From assembly GCF_001718195.1 (NCBI RefSeq), contig NZ_MCNV01000002.1, forward strand, positions 310,001 to 374,000: a stretch of 64,000 nt of DNA, in the 5' to 3' direction. How positions within the stretch are numbered: the stretch's first letter is position 1; each line of letters begins with the position of its first letter. This stretch comes from Paraburkholderia nodosa. GTDB lineage: Bacteria; Pseudomonadota; Gammaproteobacteria; Burkholderiales; Burkholderiaceae. Positions 25,489 to 34,725 of the stretch are shown piece by piece. Made by a program: the position numbers and the translations under genes. The notes below the pieces were generated by a model, which was not told where the DNA came from, did no database searches, and saw only the letters and a program-made list of their open reading frames with translations.

Positions 25489-25501
25489 GACAAAAATTGT
25501 C
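25489..25501. promoter_or_regulatory. Candidate LysR operator in the pcaD-like/lysR intergenic region
   Basis: GACAA-AAA-TTGTC is a 13-bp dyad in a markedly AT-rich 60-base segment between the divergent genes, 13 bases before the LysR start. It fits the LysR T-N11-A style and a site for autorepression. Confidence 0.5.
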
Positions 25502-25513
25502 ATATAAATCGAC

Positions 25514-26407
25514 ATGGCAGATTTCACGCTTCACGACGTGCAATGCTTCGACGCCGTCATCCGGACCGGGAGCTTCCAGGCTGCCGCGAGCGCACTCCAT
25601 CGATCCCATCCTGCCGTCTTTGCTGCGGTGGCTCGGCTCGAAAGCCAAACGGGGCTCGCCTTGCTCGACCGCAGTGGCTATCGCGTGAAACTGAGCGCCA
25701 TGGGCCGTTCGTTTTATGAGCGCATGCAGCCACTCCTGAGCGAAGCGGAAGGCTTGCGTCAGCACGCAGCGCAACTGGCCGGCGGTGAAGAAAGCGAACT
25801 GAACGTGGTTCTTGGCGATCTGTGTCCGCGCCCGGTTGCGCTGAATCTGCTCGCGCGCTTTTTCGTCACGTGTCCGCGCACGCGGCTGAATCTGCATTTC
25901 GAATCGGTTGGCGGGCCCGTAGAGCGGCTAAAGGCCGGCCAAGCCGATCTGATCCTGCATCGAGTCGATACGACCGACCTGTCACTGGAGTGGCTCGTGC
26001 TCGGCAAAGTGCGCCTGGTTCCGGTGGCGGCGCCTGGCCTGCTACCGGCGCATCAAACCGGGACGCTGCGTGCGAAGCACTTGCGCGACTACGCGCAATC
26101 CGTGATGCGCGATTCCGCCCAGCAGCCCGGCGACTCGAACTTTCTGGTCGTCGAGGGTGCGAGGCAGATCACGGTGCCCGACCAGGGCATGAAAAAGGAC
26201 GTCATCATGCAGGCCCTCGCGTGGGGGCATCTGCCGGACTTCCTGATCGAAGCGGAGCTGCGTAGTGGCGCCTTGAAATCCCTTGCGAGCCGGTCGCTCC
26301 CGGGACATACGGAAACGCTGGTTGCAGCGAGGCGCCGCGACGCCTCGCATGGCCCGGTTGCACAGCGATTGTGGGCCTGCCTGCAGGAGAACGCGCCGAT
26401 GATCTAG
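25514..26407 (+). CDS. LysR-family transcriptional regulator
   Basis: This 297-residue LysR protein has its winged helix at residues 4-62 (L-H-D-V-Q-C-F-D-A-V-I-R-T-G-S-F-Q-A-A-A-S-A-L) and an effector-binding domain with two lobes at about 90-290. The recognition segment H-R-S-H-P-A-V-F-A-A-V-A-R-L-E is shorter on Ser/Thr than most. It is divergent from the PcaD-like hydrolase, 144 bases apart, and probably controls it. The start at 25514 has no clear ribosome site because the upstream is AT-rich. The gene ends 29 bases before the stop of the convergent DUF308 gene. Confidence 0.92.
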   Translation: MADFTLHDVQCFDAVIRTGSFQAAASALHRSHPAVFAAVARLESQTGLALLDRSGYRVKLSAMGRSFYERMQPLLSEAEGLRQHAAQLAGGEESELNVVLGDLCPRPVALNLLARFFVTCPRTRLNLHFESVGGPVERLKAGQADLILHRVDTTDLSLEWLVLGKVRLVPVAAPGLLPAHQTGTLRAKHLRDYAQSVMRDSAQQPGDSNFLVVEGARQITVPDQGMKKDVIMQALAWGHLPDFLIEAELRSGALKSLASRSLPGHTETLVAARRRDASHGPVAQRLWACLQENAPMI

Positions 26408-26436
26408 TCAGGCGACACGCCACCTGCGCCGGTGCA

Positions 26437-27021
26437 TCAAGACGTTCTGGCCATCTTGCTTCGCAGCTGGCCAGCCGAAAGCCACAGGGCAGAGAGCAGA
26501 AAGTAGACGGCGCCGACCGCTGCATAGCCCGCCACCTTCTCGATCGCAGAGGCCATCGGCGCACCGCCCTGCACGATGAAAAGCACCCCGGCCAAAGCCG
26601 ATTGAGCACCGCTAAGTATCATCGCCCATTGCGCACCGAAGCGCTTCCAGCGACGCACGGCGGTGCCGAGCTGAAGCAGCCCGGACAGGATGGCCCACAC
26701 GCCAAACACGCCCAGCACGCCATGCGCGCCCAGCTTCAACGCCACGATCACGGCGACCGTCGTCAAGATACTGATGCCGACGTTGACGACTTGCGTACGG
26801 TTTTCATCCGCCCCGCCGCTGCGCGACATGTCGAGGTAGTTGGCCAGGGCATCCCATGCCGGATAGACGACGAGCAGTGCAGCGATTCTGGCCGGCGAAT
26901 GCTGCGCGAGTGAGAAAGCCAGTGCGACCCAGGCCGCGGAAAACGCGGTCCGCACAAAGTAATACTGCCTGAGCCAGCTCTCTTCGCGAGTGAGCGTGAT
27001 ATCTGAGTGTCGATCAGCCAT
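26437..27021 (-). CDS. DUF308 (HdeD-like) membrane protein
   Basis: This 194-residue protein has about six membrane helices. Features of DUF308/HdeD proteins are the paired hydrophobic repeats, G-V-L-G-V-F-G-V-W-A-I-L-S-G-L-L-Q-L (about residue 100) and a late G-A-V-Y-F-L-L-S-A-L-W-L. HdeD-type proteins are implicated in acid resistance; the role here is unknown. ATG 27021 follows CAGGAGTTGCC, which settles the start. It is divergent from the HD/LuxR gene, with about 145 bases between them. Confidence 0.82.
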   Translation of the reverse strand: MADRHSDITLTREESWLRQYYFVRTAFSAAWVALAFSLAQHSPARIAALLVVYPAWDALANYLDMSRSGGADENRTQVVNVGISILTTVAVIVALKLGAHGVLGVFGVWAILSGLLQLGTAVRRWKRFGAQWAMILSGAQSALAGVLFIVQGGAPMASAIEKVAGYAAVGAVYFLLSALWLSAGQLRSKMARTS

Positions 27022-27166
27022 GGCAACTCCTGAACAGTTCGTGACAACGGTGCAAAGGATCGCACTCGCCTCACTTCTGCGGCATCGGTCGAATGACCGA
27101 CCCTCGCGGGGTCGAATGGCGTTGTGACGTATAGTGATCGAACGCCTGACGTGCGCTCTGCCTCCC

Positions 27167-28654
27167 ATGCCGATGACCGACGACAAAGCTGGCCTTTTCC
27201 CGCTGCGCGTGTTCGATGCCGTGAAAGCCCTCGCCTTCATCGGCGATCTGAGCATGGGCCAGCCCACCGATCATTCGCCGCGCACCGCATGGCTCGCGGC
27301 TCGCCTCGCGCAAGCCGCCCGGCTCGACGCGTCGACGATCGATACCGTGCGGGAGACGTCGCTGTTGCGTTGGTCGGGATGCACGGCAAACGCGGCGGGC
27401 TTCGCCGACGTTTTCGGCGACGACATCCAAAGCCGCGTCTCGATGCTCGACGGCCGCACAGACTGGTTCGCGCCACTTGAATCGCGTGGCGGTGCCGCCG
27501 CGGTGCTCACGCCGCTCGCGCAGACGCACTGCGAAGTGGCGGGCGAAGTGGCGCGCATGCTGGGTCTCCCCCTCGCAACCGAAACGGCGTTGCGTCATAT
27601 CTTCGAAATGTGGGATGGCAGCGGTGTGCCTGCGCATCTTGCACGCGACGCCGTGCCGGTGCCCGTGTTCGTCGTCGCGCTTGCCGGAGATCTGGAGATT
27701 TTCAGTCGCACGTATGGTGTCGAGCAGGCGCTCGGTCTCATTGCGCAACGCGCCGACACGCGCTATCCACTGCGGCTGGTCGAGACCGCGCAGCGCGGTG
27801 CGCCCGTTTGGCTCGCGGAACTGGAGCGTGCGTCGGCCGCCGATCTCGACGCCGCGTTGACGACATCGCGTATGCAGCAGGCAACGTCGGCGGAACTGAT
27901 CGCCGACGTCATCGACCTCAAACTGCCCTGGATGACCGGCTTCTCGCGCGCGGTCGCGGCGACGGCCGCCCGCTGTTGCGAACGTCTCACGACGGACAAG
28001 GCCGCGCACGAACGCGTCTATCGCGCAGGATTGATTCACGGAATTGGTCGGGCGGCGGTGCCCAACGGCATCTGGAATCTGAGCGCGCGTTTGCCCGAAA
28101 GCGCCTGGGAGAAAGTGCGCCTCGTGCCTTACTGGACGTCGCGCGCAGGCAGGCAAGCCGGCGCGCTCGGCGATGCGGCCGAACTCGCATCGTATGCCTA
28201 TGAGCGGCTGGACGGCTCGGGTTATTTTCGCGGCGCACGCGGCGAGGCCATGACGCTGGAGGCGCGCGTACTGGCTGCGTCGGTCGCGTGGGTCGCGTTG
28301 CGCTCGGTGCGTCCGTGGCGAGCCGCGCTCTCCGACGCCGCCGCCGCGCAACAGCTGCGCGACGAGGTCATGAGCGGCCGCCTGAGCGGCGAAGCGGTCG
28401 ATGCGCTGCTGGCCGAAGGTGCGGTTGCGGTCAGGCGCCCCGCGAGCCCCACGGCGCAGCGCGCGCCTCTCACGCCGCGCGAAATCGACGTGCTGCGTGC
28501 CATCTCGCGCGGCGCGAGCAACAAGGAAGCCGCGCGAGAACTGGCGCTGAGTCCGAGCACAGTGCGCACGCATGTCGAAAGCGTGTTTCGCAAGTTCGAA
28601 TGCTCCACCCGCGCGGCGGCGACACTCAAGGCATCGGCAATGGGCCTGCTTTAG
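27167..28654 (+). CDS. HD-domain signalling protein with C-terminal LuxR HTH
   Basis: This encodes 495 residues. Two HD-type regions are seen: residues about 20-190, with H-S-P-R-T-A-W-L-A-A-R-L-A, H-C-E-V-A-G-E and H-I-F-E-M-W-D-G-S-G-V-P; and about 270-400, with L-I-H-G-I-G-R and Y-E-R-L-D-G-S-G-Y-F. These read as HD-GYP-like, although the usual H-D-I-G-K is degenerate (H-G-I-G-R). Residues about 428-490 are a LuxR/FixJ DNA-binding domain with L-T-P-R-E-I-D-V-L-R-A-I-S-R-G-A-S-N-K-E-A-A and S-T-V-R-T-H-V. It could join cyclic-di-GMP sensing or turnover to transcription. The start could be 27167, 27173 or GTG 27134. Confidence 0.85.
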   Translation: MPMTDDKAGLFPLRVFDAVKALAFIGDLSMGQPTDHSPRTAWLAARLAQAARLDASTIDTVRETSLLRWSGCTANAAGFADVFGDDIQSRVSMLDGRTDWFAPLESRGGAAAVLTPLAQTHCEVAGEVARMLGLPLATETALRHIFEMWDGSGVPAHLARDAVPVPVFVVALAGDLEIFSRTYGVEQALGLIAQRADTRYPLRLVETAQRGAPVWLAELERASAADLDAALTTSRMQQATSAELIADVIDLKLPWMTGFSRAVAATAARCCERLTTDKAAHERVYRAGLIHGIGRAAVPNGIWNLSARLPESAWEKVRLVPYWTSRAGRQAGALGDAAELASYAYERLDGSGYFRGARGEAMTLEARVLAASVAWVALRSVRPWRAALSDAAAAQQLRDEVMSGRLSGEAVDALLAEGAVAVRRPASPTAQRAPLTPREIDVLRAISRGASNKEAARELALSPSTVRTHVESVFRKFECSTRAAATLKASAMGLL

Positions 28655-28797
28655 GAACGCCGCGCGTTGCCGGGTCCGGTTTCAGCCACGCGTTGCGGCT
28701 AGTGCAAATTAACAGCTCCTTTGTCACTGATTGTTTGGTGGTCTCTCACGCTACCCAACTTGTTTGATCTCCTCTGCTCCCCCGAATCAGGCATGAC

Positions 28798-29163
28798 TCA
28801 GTCTATTTCGCGTCCCCCGGCTCTGGCCGCGAACCGATCCAGCAAACACTGCAGCCGACGCTCCTGAATGTGCAGAATCCCCGGTGTGGAACGGAGCTCG
28901 AGCACGCGGGAGTGCCAATAGCTCGCGCTGAATATCGCCATCGCCTTGTCCGCGCTGATCGCGCTTTCGAGGTGCGCAATCGCCGTGTCGAGCGTGTGGA
29001 CAGTGTAGGGACTCTGCGGCCGCCTTTCTGTCTCTGGCTTTATCTGAATCGTTTTCTCGCGCCCTGCCCGCTTGCCTCCCGCCTGGCTATCGCACTCCTG
29101 CGCAAGCAGGGACTGCAGGCGCTGCTCATCGAGCCCGTCATACCGGATGGAGTTGTCTCGCAT
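28798..29163 (-). CDS. Small uncharacterised protein beside the two-component genes
   Basis: This 121-residue protein belongs to no family I recognise. It is soluble and charged, with a basic middle (A-G-G-K-R-A-G-R-E-K-T-I-Q-I-K-P-E) and a helical C-terminal half from T-L-D-T-A-I-A-H-L-E-S-A onward. The ATG at 29163 follows GGAGACGGTGCG, a fair ribosome site. It lies 26 bases after the 29190-29621 gene on the same strand; the two form a leftward pair divergent from the response regulator gene, suggesting a place in that signalling module (inference). Confidence 0.65.
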   Translation of the reverse strand: MRDNSIRYDGLDEQRLQSLLAQECDSQAGGKRAGREKTIQIKPETERRPQSPYTVHTLDTAIAHLESAISADKAMAIFSASYWHSRVLELRSTPGILHIQERRLQCLLDRFAARAGGREID

Positions 29164-29189
29164 CGCACCGTCTCCTCGTCGACGATCGC

Positions 29190-29621
29190 TCACCAATTAT
29201 CGTCGAGCCTGTTCCGACGCTCGCTGACGATGACCGTCGGGCCCGGATTGTCGTGATTAACCAGGGTTGCATCGGTGCAAACGGTGCGGGCCGCTTTGGC
29301 GCCACGGCGGTGGCGTGCGACCGACTCCAGCAGGCTCAACGTGATGCAGAAACTGCGGTCGATCTGCTCCGTCCAGCACTTCTGGTCATAGGCGGCCAGG
29401 GCCTGCACGAAGACGTCGTAGATCTGGTCGGGAAAAGTCACACCGCTCGACTCGATGCGGACCATGAGCGCCCTTGCCCGAAGCAGCTCGGCCAGGATCG
29501 TCGCGTCCGGCTGGGTCGCCGGTTCAGGCTCCGGCTTGCAAGGGCGTACGCGGGTTTCGTCGTCCGACGCAAAGCGGAAAATATTCAACAGGCTTTTGAA
29601 GTCGGGATGCGGCGTATGCAT
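29190..29621 (-). CDS. Small uncharacterised protein, first of the leftward pair
   Basis: This 143-residue protein belongs to no family I recognise. An N-terminal M-H-T-P-H-P-D-F-K-S-L-L-N-I-F-R-F segment is followed by a Pro/Glu-rich linker and a helical region (A-E-L-L-R-A-R-A-L-M-V-R, Q-I-Y-D-V-F-V-Q-A-L-A-A-Y). No signal peptide or membrane helix is seen. ATG 29621 has GAGGGACACC upstream; an alternative ATG at 29636 would add five residues. It is divergent from the response regulator starting at 29804. The 182 bases between them should hold both promoters. Confidence 0.65.
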   Translation of the reverse strand: MHTPHPDFKSLLNIFRFASDDETRVRPCKPEPEPATQPDATILAELLRARALMVRIESSGVTFPDQIYDVFVQALAAYDQKCWTEQIDRSFCITLSLLESVARHRRGAKAARTVCTDATLVNHDNPGPTVIVSERRNRLDDNW

Positions 29622-29803
29622 GATGGTGTCCCTCATCGTCCGAACTGCAGCGACTCCATCGTGCGCGTGCCGGGATTCTGGCAAAACCGGCCATGGCGGG
29701 GGAAAAGCGCCTCCAGAAGGCGGCCCCACGAGCGTCCCCCGCTTTGGGGGGATCGCAACCTGCAGGATTGCGGGTACAGTGGGGACGACTAGAGAGGCGC
29801 TCG

Positions 29804-30499
29804 ATGGACAACCTGTATTTCCGGCACGTACTGCTCGTCGAAGACGAGGGCTTGACGCGTATAGCGATGAAGAGCCTGATCCTGACTTCGGAGCCGACGC
29901 TCGACATCGACGAGGCCGGCTCGTACGACGCTGCTGTCGAACGGCTGCAGAACAAGGCTTACGACCTGGTCTTTCTCGACTACCAGATCGGCGACAATCA
30001 CACCGGACTTGATTTGCTGCGCTGGCTGCAGGAGAACGAGCGCGCGGCGCATGTGGTCATGCTGTCCGCGCAGGACGACCGCGAAACCGTGCTGGACTGC
30101 ATCAAGAATGGCGCCGGCGGCTTCATCTCGAAGGCCAGCGAGGAAGGCGGCGCGGTGTTCCGGGAAGCCCTGCAGACCATCCTGAACGGACGGGTCTATC
30201 TGCCCAACAGTGTGCTCGGCAAGGGCGGCCATACCCCGCAGTCCCCGGGGCCGAGCAAGGCCATTCCGATCGATTCGCTGAACCTGCCGCCGCGTCTCGC
30301 GCAAACCCTGGGTTTTCTGCTGCAGGGCATGTCGAACAAGGCCATCGCGCGAAAGATGAATATCTCGGAGAACACCGCAAAGGAGTACATCAGCGATCTG
30401 CTGAGCCGGTTCAACGTGTCGCGGCGCACGTTCCTGATCGTCGAAATGGCACGCCGCGGCATCGAGATTCCCACCGTTGCGCACGCCCCGGCGGTCTAG
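29804..30499 (+). CDS. NarL/FixJ-type response regulator
   Basis: This encodes 231 residues. The receiver domain (about 7-130) has the acidic pair L-V-E-D-E-G, phosphoacceptor Asp59 in L-V-F-L-D-Y-Q, and a Ser/Lys pair (L-S-A-Q, I-S-K-A-S). The LuxR-type HTH is at about 160-215 (L-P-P-R-L-A-Q-T-L-G-F-L-L-Q-G-M-S-N-K-A-I-A-R). The start at 29804 is preceded by AGAGAGGCGCTCG; the frame is open upstream only by chance. Its stop TAG overlaps the stop of the convergent histidine kinase (bases 30496-30499), so the pair is tail-to-tail and presumably cognate. Confidence 0.93.
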   Translation: MDNLYFRHVLLVEDEGLTRIAMKSLILTSEPTLDIDEAGSYDAAVERLQNKAYDLVFLDYQIGDNHTGLDLLRWLQENERAAHVVMLSAQDDRETVLDCIKNGAGGFISKASEEGGAVFREALQTILNGRVYLPNSVLGKGGHTPQSPGPSKAIPIDSLNLPPRLAQTLGFLLQGMSNKAIARKMNISENTAKEYISDLLSRFNVSRRTFLIVEMARRGIEIPTVAHAPAV

Positions 30500-32508
30500 G
30501 TCGCCCGGGCCGATGCCTCCGTCAATTCGAGCATGCGCGCAATCAGCAGGTCGGGAGCCAATGGCTTGCTGAGCACGCAGCGCTCCGGCAACACGCCCTG
30601 CGTGCTTGCCACGGCTTCCCCCGTCACCACGAGACACGGCACGGGCCGCGCAACGTGCTCGCCGAGGAGCCGGATGACGTCGTGTGCGGTCGAATTCTCC
30701 GGCAACCGGTAGTCGCTGATCACCAGGTCAGGGACGCGCTCGATCGACTGCAACAGTTCGTCGAGTTCGGCTACGGAACGCACCGAATCGGACAACACCC
30801 CCCATCGCGCGAACAGCGCCTCCATCGACGCGCGCACGAGGCTGTCGTCCTCGACCAGCAACACGTAGAGACCACGAAGCGACGACGGTGACAGCGACGA
30901 GGCCGCATCGGCGGGCGATATCGCCGCATCCTCATGCGCGAATGGATCCGCCACCGGCATGCGCACCGAGAAGCGCGACCCGTGACCCTCGATCGACTTG
31001 AGTTCGAGACGATGTCCCTCGAGCAGGGACACCACCGCATTCACGATCGACAAACCGAGCCCGAGCCCTTTCTCGCGGTCCCGCTCCGGATTGCCGAGCT
31101 GGACGAACGGCTGGAAAATCGCGTCCCAATGCTCCGACGCGATACCGATGCCGTTATCCAGCACATCGAGGCGAACATAATTAGGCATACGAACCAAACC
31201 CACGAGCACCGTGGAGCGCCCCGCTTTCGCGGGATCCGAATATTTGATGCCGTTCGCAATGAGGTTGCTCAGCACGCGGGGAATCCAGTCGGCGTCGGTG
31301 CGTACCCATGCGGGCTTTTGCAGCGCCTTGGCATAGCGCAGCACGACGCCGCGGGTCGCCGCGAACGACGCGAGCTGCCCGACCGTCTCCTCGGTCACGC
31401 GGCTGAGGTCGACGCTCGTATAGGTCGGGTTGACGTGCCCCGATTCGAGCTTCGACAAGTCGAGCACCGCGTTGAAAAGACGCGCCGTCAATACCGACGC
31501 CTTGCGCGCTTCGCCGATCAGCTTGCCCGATGCTTCGATGTCGCGCGCTTCCAGCGCTTCGTCTGCCGCCGCAAGAAACAGGTTCAGCGCATGCATGGGC
31601 TGGCGCAGGTCGTGCGCGGCCGCGGCCAGAAAGCGCGACTTCGCCCGGCTCGCCTGCTCTGCCGCTTCGCGCTGCTGCTCGCGCAAGGCGATCAGGGCTT
31701 CCGACTTGGTCTGCTGGTCGCGCCGTGCGCGCTCGAGGTCATGATGCTTTTGCGCGAGTTCGGCGTTGGCGCTCTGCAGCGCAGCGTTGCTCTGCGCAAG
31801 TGCCTGGACGGCAACATACCGGTCGCGCACGTGCCGCTCGGCATTCACGTTGACGCTGTGCCCGAGCACGGCGACGTTCAACAGATAGAACATGCCCGCG
31901 GCGAAGTTGTCCGGCTCGACCGCCTGAGTGACCAGTTGCGCCATCACGATCACGGCGATCACGCATGCGGTCAGCATGAGCGTCGCCTTGGCCCGCAGGC
32001 GCAGAAAGCCGAACAGATAAAAGAGAATTAAATAGAAGCCGACAAAAAAATGGGTGAAATTGAATGGGCGTGGAGCAAGGACGGTTTGCATCAACAGGCA
32101 AAAGCACATGAACGCCAGGCCCGAAAGCAGGATCCAGTGCGCAACCTTGTCTCGATGAAATTCGAGCCTGAAAGCCAGCACGATGCCGATGGTCGCGCCA
32201 ATCGCACCGGCGCAACGGAACGCGAAAACCTCCGGGAAGTACGGCCGGAACACCGGACTGGTCTGCGCAAGGCTGATTTCCCAAAAGCCGAAGCACACCC
32301 AGATCAGCGTTCCGAGCACCAGCGCCGCACGGCGAAAGTCGGCGAAGCGCCGGCCATACTCCTCCGTAAATTCGCGTTCGACCTGTGGATCCTCGAACCG
32401 GCCGGGCCAGCACAGCATATCGACCAGCCATGCGCGAACCGCGCTGGGCGCATGCGAGCGTTTGAGGAATGCCGATTCGGTCGCCGATTGAAACCTGAAT
32501 ATGCTCAT
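30496..32508 (-). CDS. Hybrid sensor histidine kinase with C-terminal receiver
   Basis: This encodes 670 residues. Six or seven hydrophobic helices at about 60-215 form a membrane sensor without a recognisable ligand domain. A coiled-coil run (about 235-290) leads to the HisKA box A-A-A-A-H-D-L-R-Q-P with His299. The ATPase part follows, with N-L-I-A-N-G-I-K-Y-S (N box), D-N-G-I-G-I (G1) and G-L-G-L-G-L-S-I-V (G2). A C-terminal receiver holds Asp in L-V-I-S-D-Y-R-L-P-E-N. The receiver likely modulates or relays phosphate. The start at 32508 was preferred over the open extension to 32574. It is convergent with the response regulator. Confidence 0.93.
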   Translation of the reverse strand: MSIFRFQSATESAFLKRSHAPSAVRAWLVDMLCWPGRFEDPQVEREFTEEYGRRFADFRRAALVLGTLIWVCFGFWEISLAQTSPVFRPYFPEVFAFRCAGAIGATIGIVLAFRLEFHRDKVAHWILLSGLAFMCFCLLMQTVLAPRPFNFTHFFVGFYLILFYLFGFLRLRAKATLMLTACVIAVIVMAQLVTQAVEPDNFAAGMFYLLNVAVLGHSVNVNAERHVRDRYVAVQALAQSNAALQSANAELAQKHHDLERARRDQQTKSEALIALREQQREAAEQASRAKSRFLAAAAHDLRQPMHALNLFLAAADEALEARDIEASGKLIGEARKASVLTARLFNAVLDLSKLESGHVNPTYTSVDLSRVTEETVGQLASFAATRGVVLRYAKALQKPAWVRTDADWIPRVLSNLIANGIKYSDPAKAGRSTVLVGLVRMPNYVRLDVLDNGIGIASEHWDAIFQPFVQLGNPERDREKGLGLGLSIVNAVVSLLEGHRLELKSIEGHGSRFSVRMPVADPFAHEDAAISPADAASSLSPSSLRGLYVLLVEDDSLVRASMEALFARWGVLSDSVRSVAELDELLQSIERVPDLVISDYRLPENSTAHDVIRLLGEHVARPVPCLVVTGEAVASTQGVLPERCVLSKPLAPDLLIARMLELTEASARAT

Positions 32509-33083
32509 CGCATCTCGCCGGTATGCTCGCTGGCTGACGAAGCAGGAAGCACGTCTCGTGCTTAGGCGTGCCAATCCATTCTAGTCGGTCACAGACTGCC
32601 CTGCCGCTTCCCCGCTGGAAGCGAGGATATCTTACGCCAGCGGACCACAAGAGATGTCATATAACATGGTGTTCGGCGCGCAACGATCCGGTATCGTGGC
32701 GGATCACTTCAGGCTGCCCAGATACTTCGCATTCCTTCCGAATTTCTCCGAAACACTCGGTGCCGGACCGAGGCGTTCCTTCACGGTGCGAAGTGGCCGG
32801 CCTTCTCCCCCAATCCACGCACTAATCTATTTCCTGTTTCGATCAGCATTCGTCATATGTTTCCTTCGCAACGAACCTAATACCATGATTAGGCTGAAAA
32901 AATCGGCATACGCGAAGTCGAACCAATCACACGGAAATGACGCCGGGATGGCCAATAAACTTTCAATTTCCTTTTTATTTAACGAAACTGAAACGGTGTT
33001 TTATCGCCATCAATGCGATCGTGTCATGTTTTCCATCTAACATCTGTCGCGACGTTTTCACGCAGCCTAGCCTGGAGAACAGT
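32509..33083 (+). other. Gene-free region between the kinase and adc
   Basis: 575 bases with no convincing gene; a possible 128-codon frame at 32654-33040 lacks family resemblance and ribosome site. The second half (32820-33060) is less GC-rich and probably holds the adc promoter. It contains a perfect inverted repeat CCTAAT-N6-ATTAGG at 32876-32893 and a short ATCGC-N7-GCGAT dyad at 33003-33019. Either may be an operator. Confidence 0.5.
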
Positions 33084-33881
33084 ATGGATCTGGCAAGAAT
33101 CCGCCGCGATGCATTCGCGATGCCCATGCACAACCCCGCGTACCCGCGGCCGCCGTTTCGCTTCGTCAACCGCGAATATTTCATCATCACGTACGAGACC
33201 GATCCCGATGCGCTGCGCGCCATCGTGCCGGAGCCGCTGAAGCCGGAAAACAATCTCGTTCATTACGAATTCATCCGCATGCCCGACTCGTCGGGATTTG
33301 GCGATTACACGGAAAGCGGCCAGGTGATTTCCGTACGCGACCCGCAAGGCCGCCTCGCGAATTACACGCATTCGATGTATCTCGACGACGAAGGCCCGAT
33401 TGCCGGCGGTCGTGAAATCTGGGGCTTCCCGAAGAAACTCGCGCGCCCCGTGCTCGCCGTCGATGGCAACGACACGCTGCTCGGCACGCTCGATTACGGC
33501 ACGCAGCGCATCGCGACCGGCACGATGGGCTACAAGCACCACGTGCTCAACAGCGAAGACGAGCGCCGCAAGCTCGCCGACACGCCCAACTATCTCCTCA
33601 AGATCATTCCGCATGTGGACGGCACGGCGCGCATCTGCGAACTCGTGCGCTTCTATCTGCGCGACGTGACGGTGCGCGGCGCATGGAGCGGCCCGGCCGC
33701 GATCGAACTACATCCGCACGCGCTCGCTCCCGTTGCCGATCTGCCGGTGCGCCGCGTGGTGGGTGCACGCCACGTCATTGCGGATCTCACGCTCGATATC
33801 GGCGAGGTCGCCTTCGACTATCTCGCCGCGACGTCGAGCCAGGACGCCGCCTTGGGCGAACCCGAAGTCGAGCTCGCCTGA
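33084..33881 (+). CDS. adc: Acetoacetate decarboxylase
   Basis: This 265-residue enzyme decarboxylates acetoacetate to acetone and CO2 through a Schiff base. The catalytic lysine lies in E-I-W-G-F-P-K-K-L (Lys117 or Lys118, the lysine pair that lowers the pKa). P-M-H-N-P-A-Y-P at the start and the [14 protein letters not shown] segment are family-typical. The ATG follows CTGGAGAACAGT. It heads an operon with 3-hydroxybutyrate dehydrogenase (35-base gap) and a patatin-like protein, tying it to ketone-body/PHB breakdown. Some homologues in such operons lack tested activity. Confidence 0.95.
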   Translation: MDLARIRRDAFAMPMHNPAYPRPPFRFVNREYFIITYETDPDALRAIVPEPLKPENNLVHYEFIRMPDSSGFGDYTESGQVISVRDPQGRLANYTHSMYLDDEGPIAGGREIWGFPKKLARPVLAVDGNDTLLGTLDYGTQRIATGTMGYKHHVLNSEDERRKLADTPNYLLKIIPHVDGTARICELVRFYLRDVTVRGAWSGPAAIELHPHALAPVADLPVRRVVGARHVIADLTLDIGEVAFDYLAATSSQDAALGEPEVELA

Positions 33882-33916
33882 TCTGTTTATCTATCGCTTT
33901 TTAGTAAGGAATACAT

Positions 33917-34699
33917 ATGTCGTTGAAAGACAAGGTTGCAGTCATCACGGGCGCCGCAAGCGGTATTGGCGAACATTGCGCGCGCACGTTCGCGAGCCAG
34001 GGTGCGGCGGTCGTGATCGCCGACCTCAATCTCGCGAACGCCGGCAAGGTGGCGGACAGCATCGTGGCAGCGGGCGGCAAGGCCCTCGCCGTGGCGATGG
34101 ATGTCACCAACGAAGAAGCCGTGAATGCCGGGATCGACGAAGCAGCGAAAGCCTTCGGCGGGATCGACGTGCTCGTGTCGAACGCGGGCATCCAGATCAT
34201 CAGCCCGGTAGACGAGTTCCCGTTTGCCGACTGGAAGAAGATGCTCGCGATCCATCTCGACGGCGCGTTTCTCACCACCAAGGCCGCGCTCAAGCATATG
34301 TACGGCAGCGGCAAAGGCGGCTCGATCGTCTACATGGGTTCGGTGCACTCGCACGAGGCGTCGAAGCTCAAGGCGGCCTATGTCACGGCGAAGCATGGTT
34401 TGCTCGGCCTTGCCCGCGTCGTGGCGAAGGAAGGCGGTCCGCGCGGCGTGCGCGCCAACGTCGTATGCCCGGGTTTCGTGCGTACGCCGCTCGTCGACAA
34501 GCAAATTCCCGAGCAGGCCAGGGCGCTCGGCATTTCGGAAGCGGACGTCGTCAAGAACGTGATGCTCAAGGACACCGTGGACGGCGAGTTCACCTCGCTC
34601 GACGACGTGGCCAACACGGTTGCGTTCCTCGCGGGCTTCGGGTCGCAGGCGCTGACGGGCCAGTCGGTGCTCGTCACGCACGGCTGGTCGATGCACTGA
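33917..34699 (+). CDS. bdhA: 3-Hydroxybutyrate dehydrogenase
   Basis: This 260-residue short-chain dehydrogenase interconverts (R)-3-hydroxybutyrate and acetoacetate with NAD+/NADH. The Rossmann motif T-G-A-A-S-G-I-G is at residues 11-18, N-A-G-I-Q at about 90, the active Ser/Tyr/Lys set spans S-V-H-S-H-E and Y-V-T-A-K-H, and the BDH-type [13 protein letters not shown] segment is present. These match bacterial BdhA rather than general SDRs. The ATG follows AAGGAATACAT. It lies between adc and the patatin gene in one operon, linking PHB-derived hydroxybutyrate to acetoacetate. Confidence 0.95.
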   Translation: MSLKDKVAVITGAASGIGEHCARTFASQGAAVVIADLNLANAGKVADSIVAAGGKALAVAMDVTNEEAVNAGIDEAAKAFGGIDVLVSNAGIQIISPVDEFPFADWKKMLAIHLDGAFLTTKAALKHMYGSGKGGSIVYMGSVHSHEASKLKAAYVTAKHGLLGLARVVAKEGGPRGVRANVVCPGFVRTPLVDKQIPEQARALGISEADVVKNVMLKDTVDGEFTSLDDVANTVAFLAGFGSQALTGQSVLVTHGWSMH

Positions 34700-34725
34700 A
34701 CAACCAACGAAAAAAGGGAGAACGT

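Noticed and set aside
32654..33040. 128-codon plus-strand frame in the adc upstream region
   Set aside because: No ribosome site, no recognisable motif, and it lies in a regulatory-looking stretch.
33733..34725. Upstream extension of the patatin frame through bdhA
   Set aside because: Out of frame with adc/bdhA, no motifs, and the patatin start has a good ribosome site.
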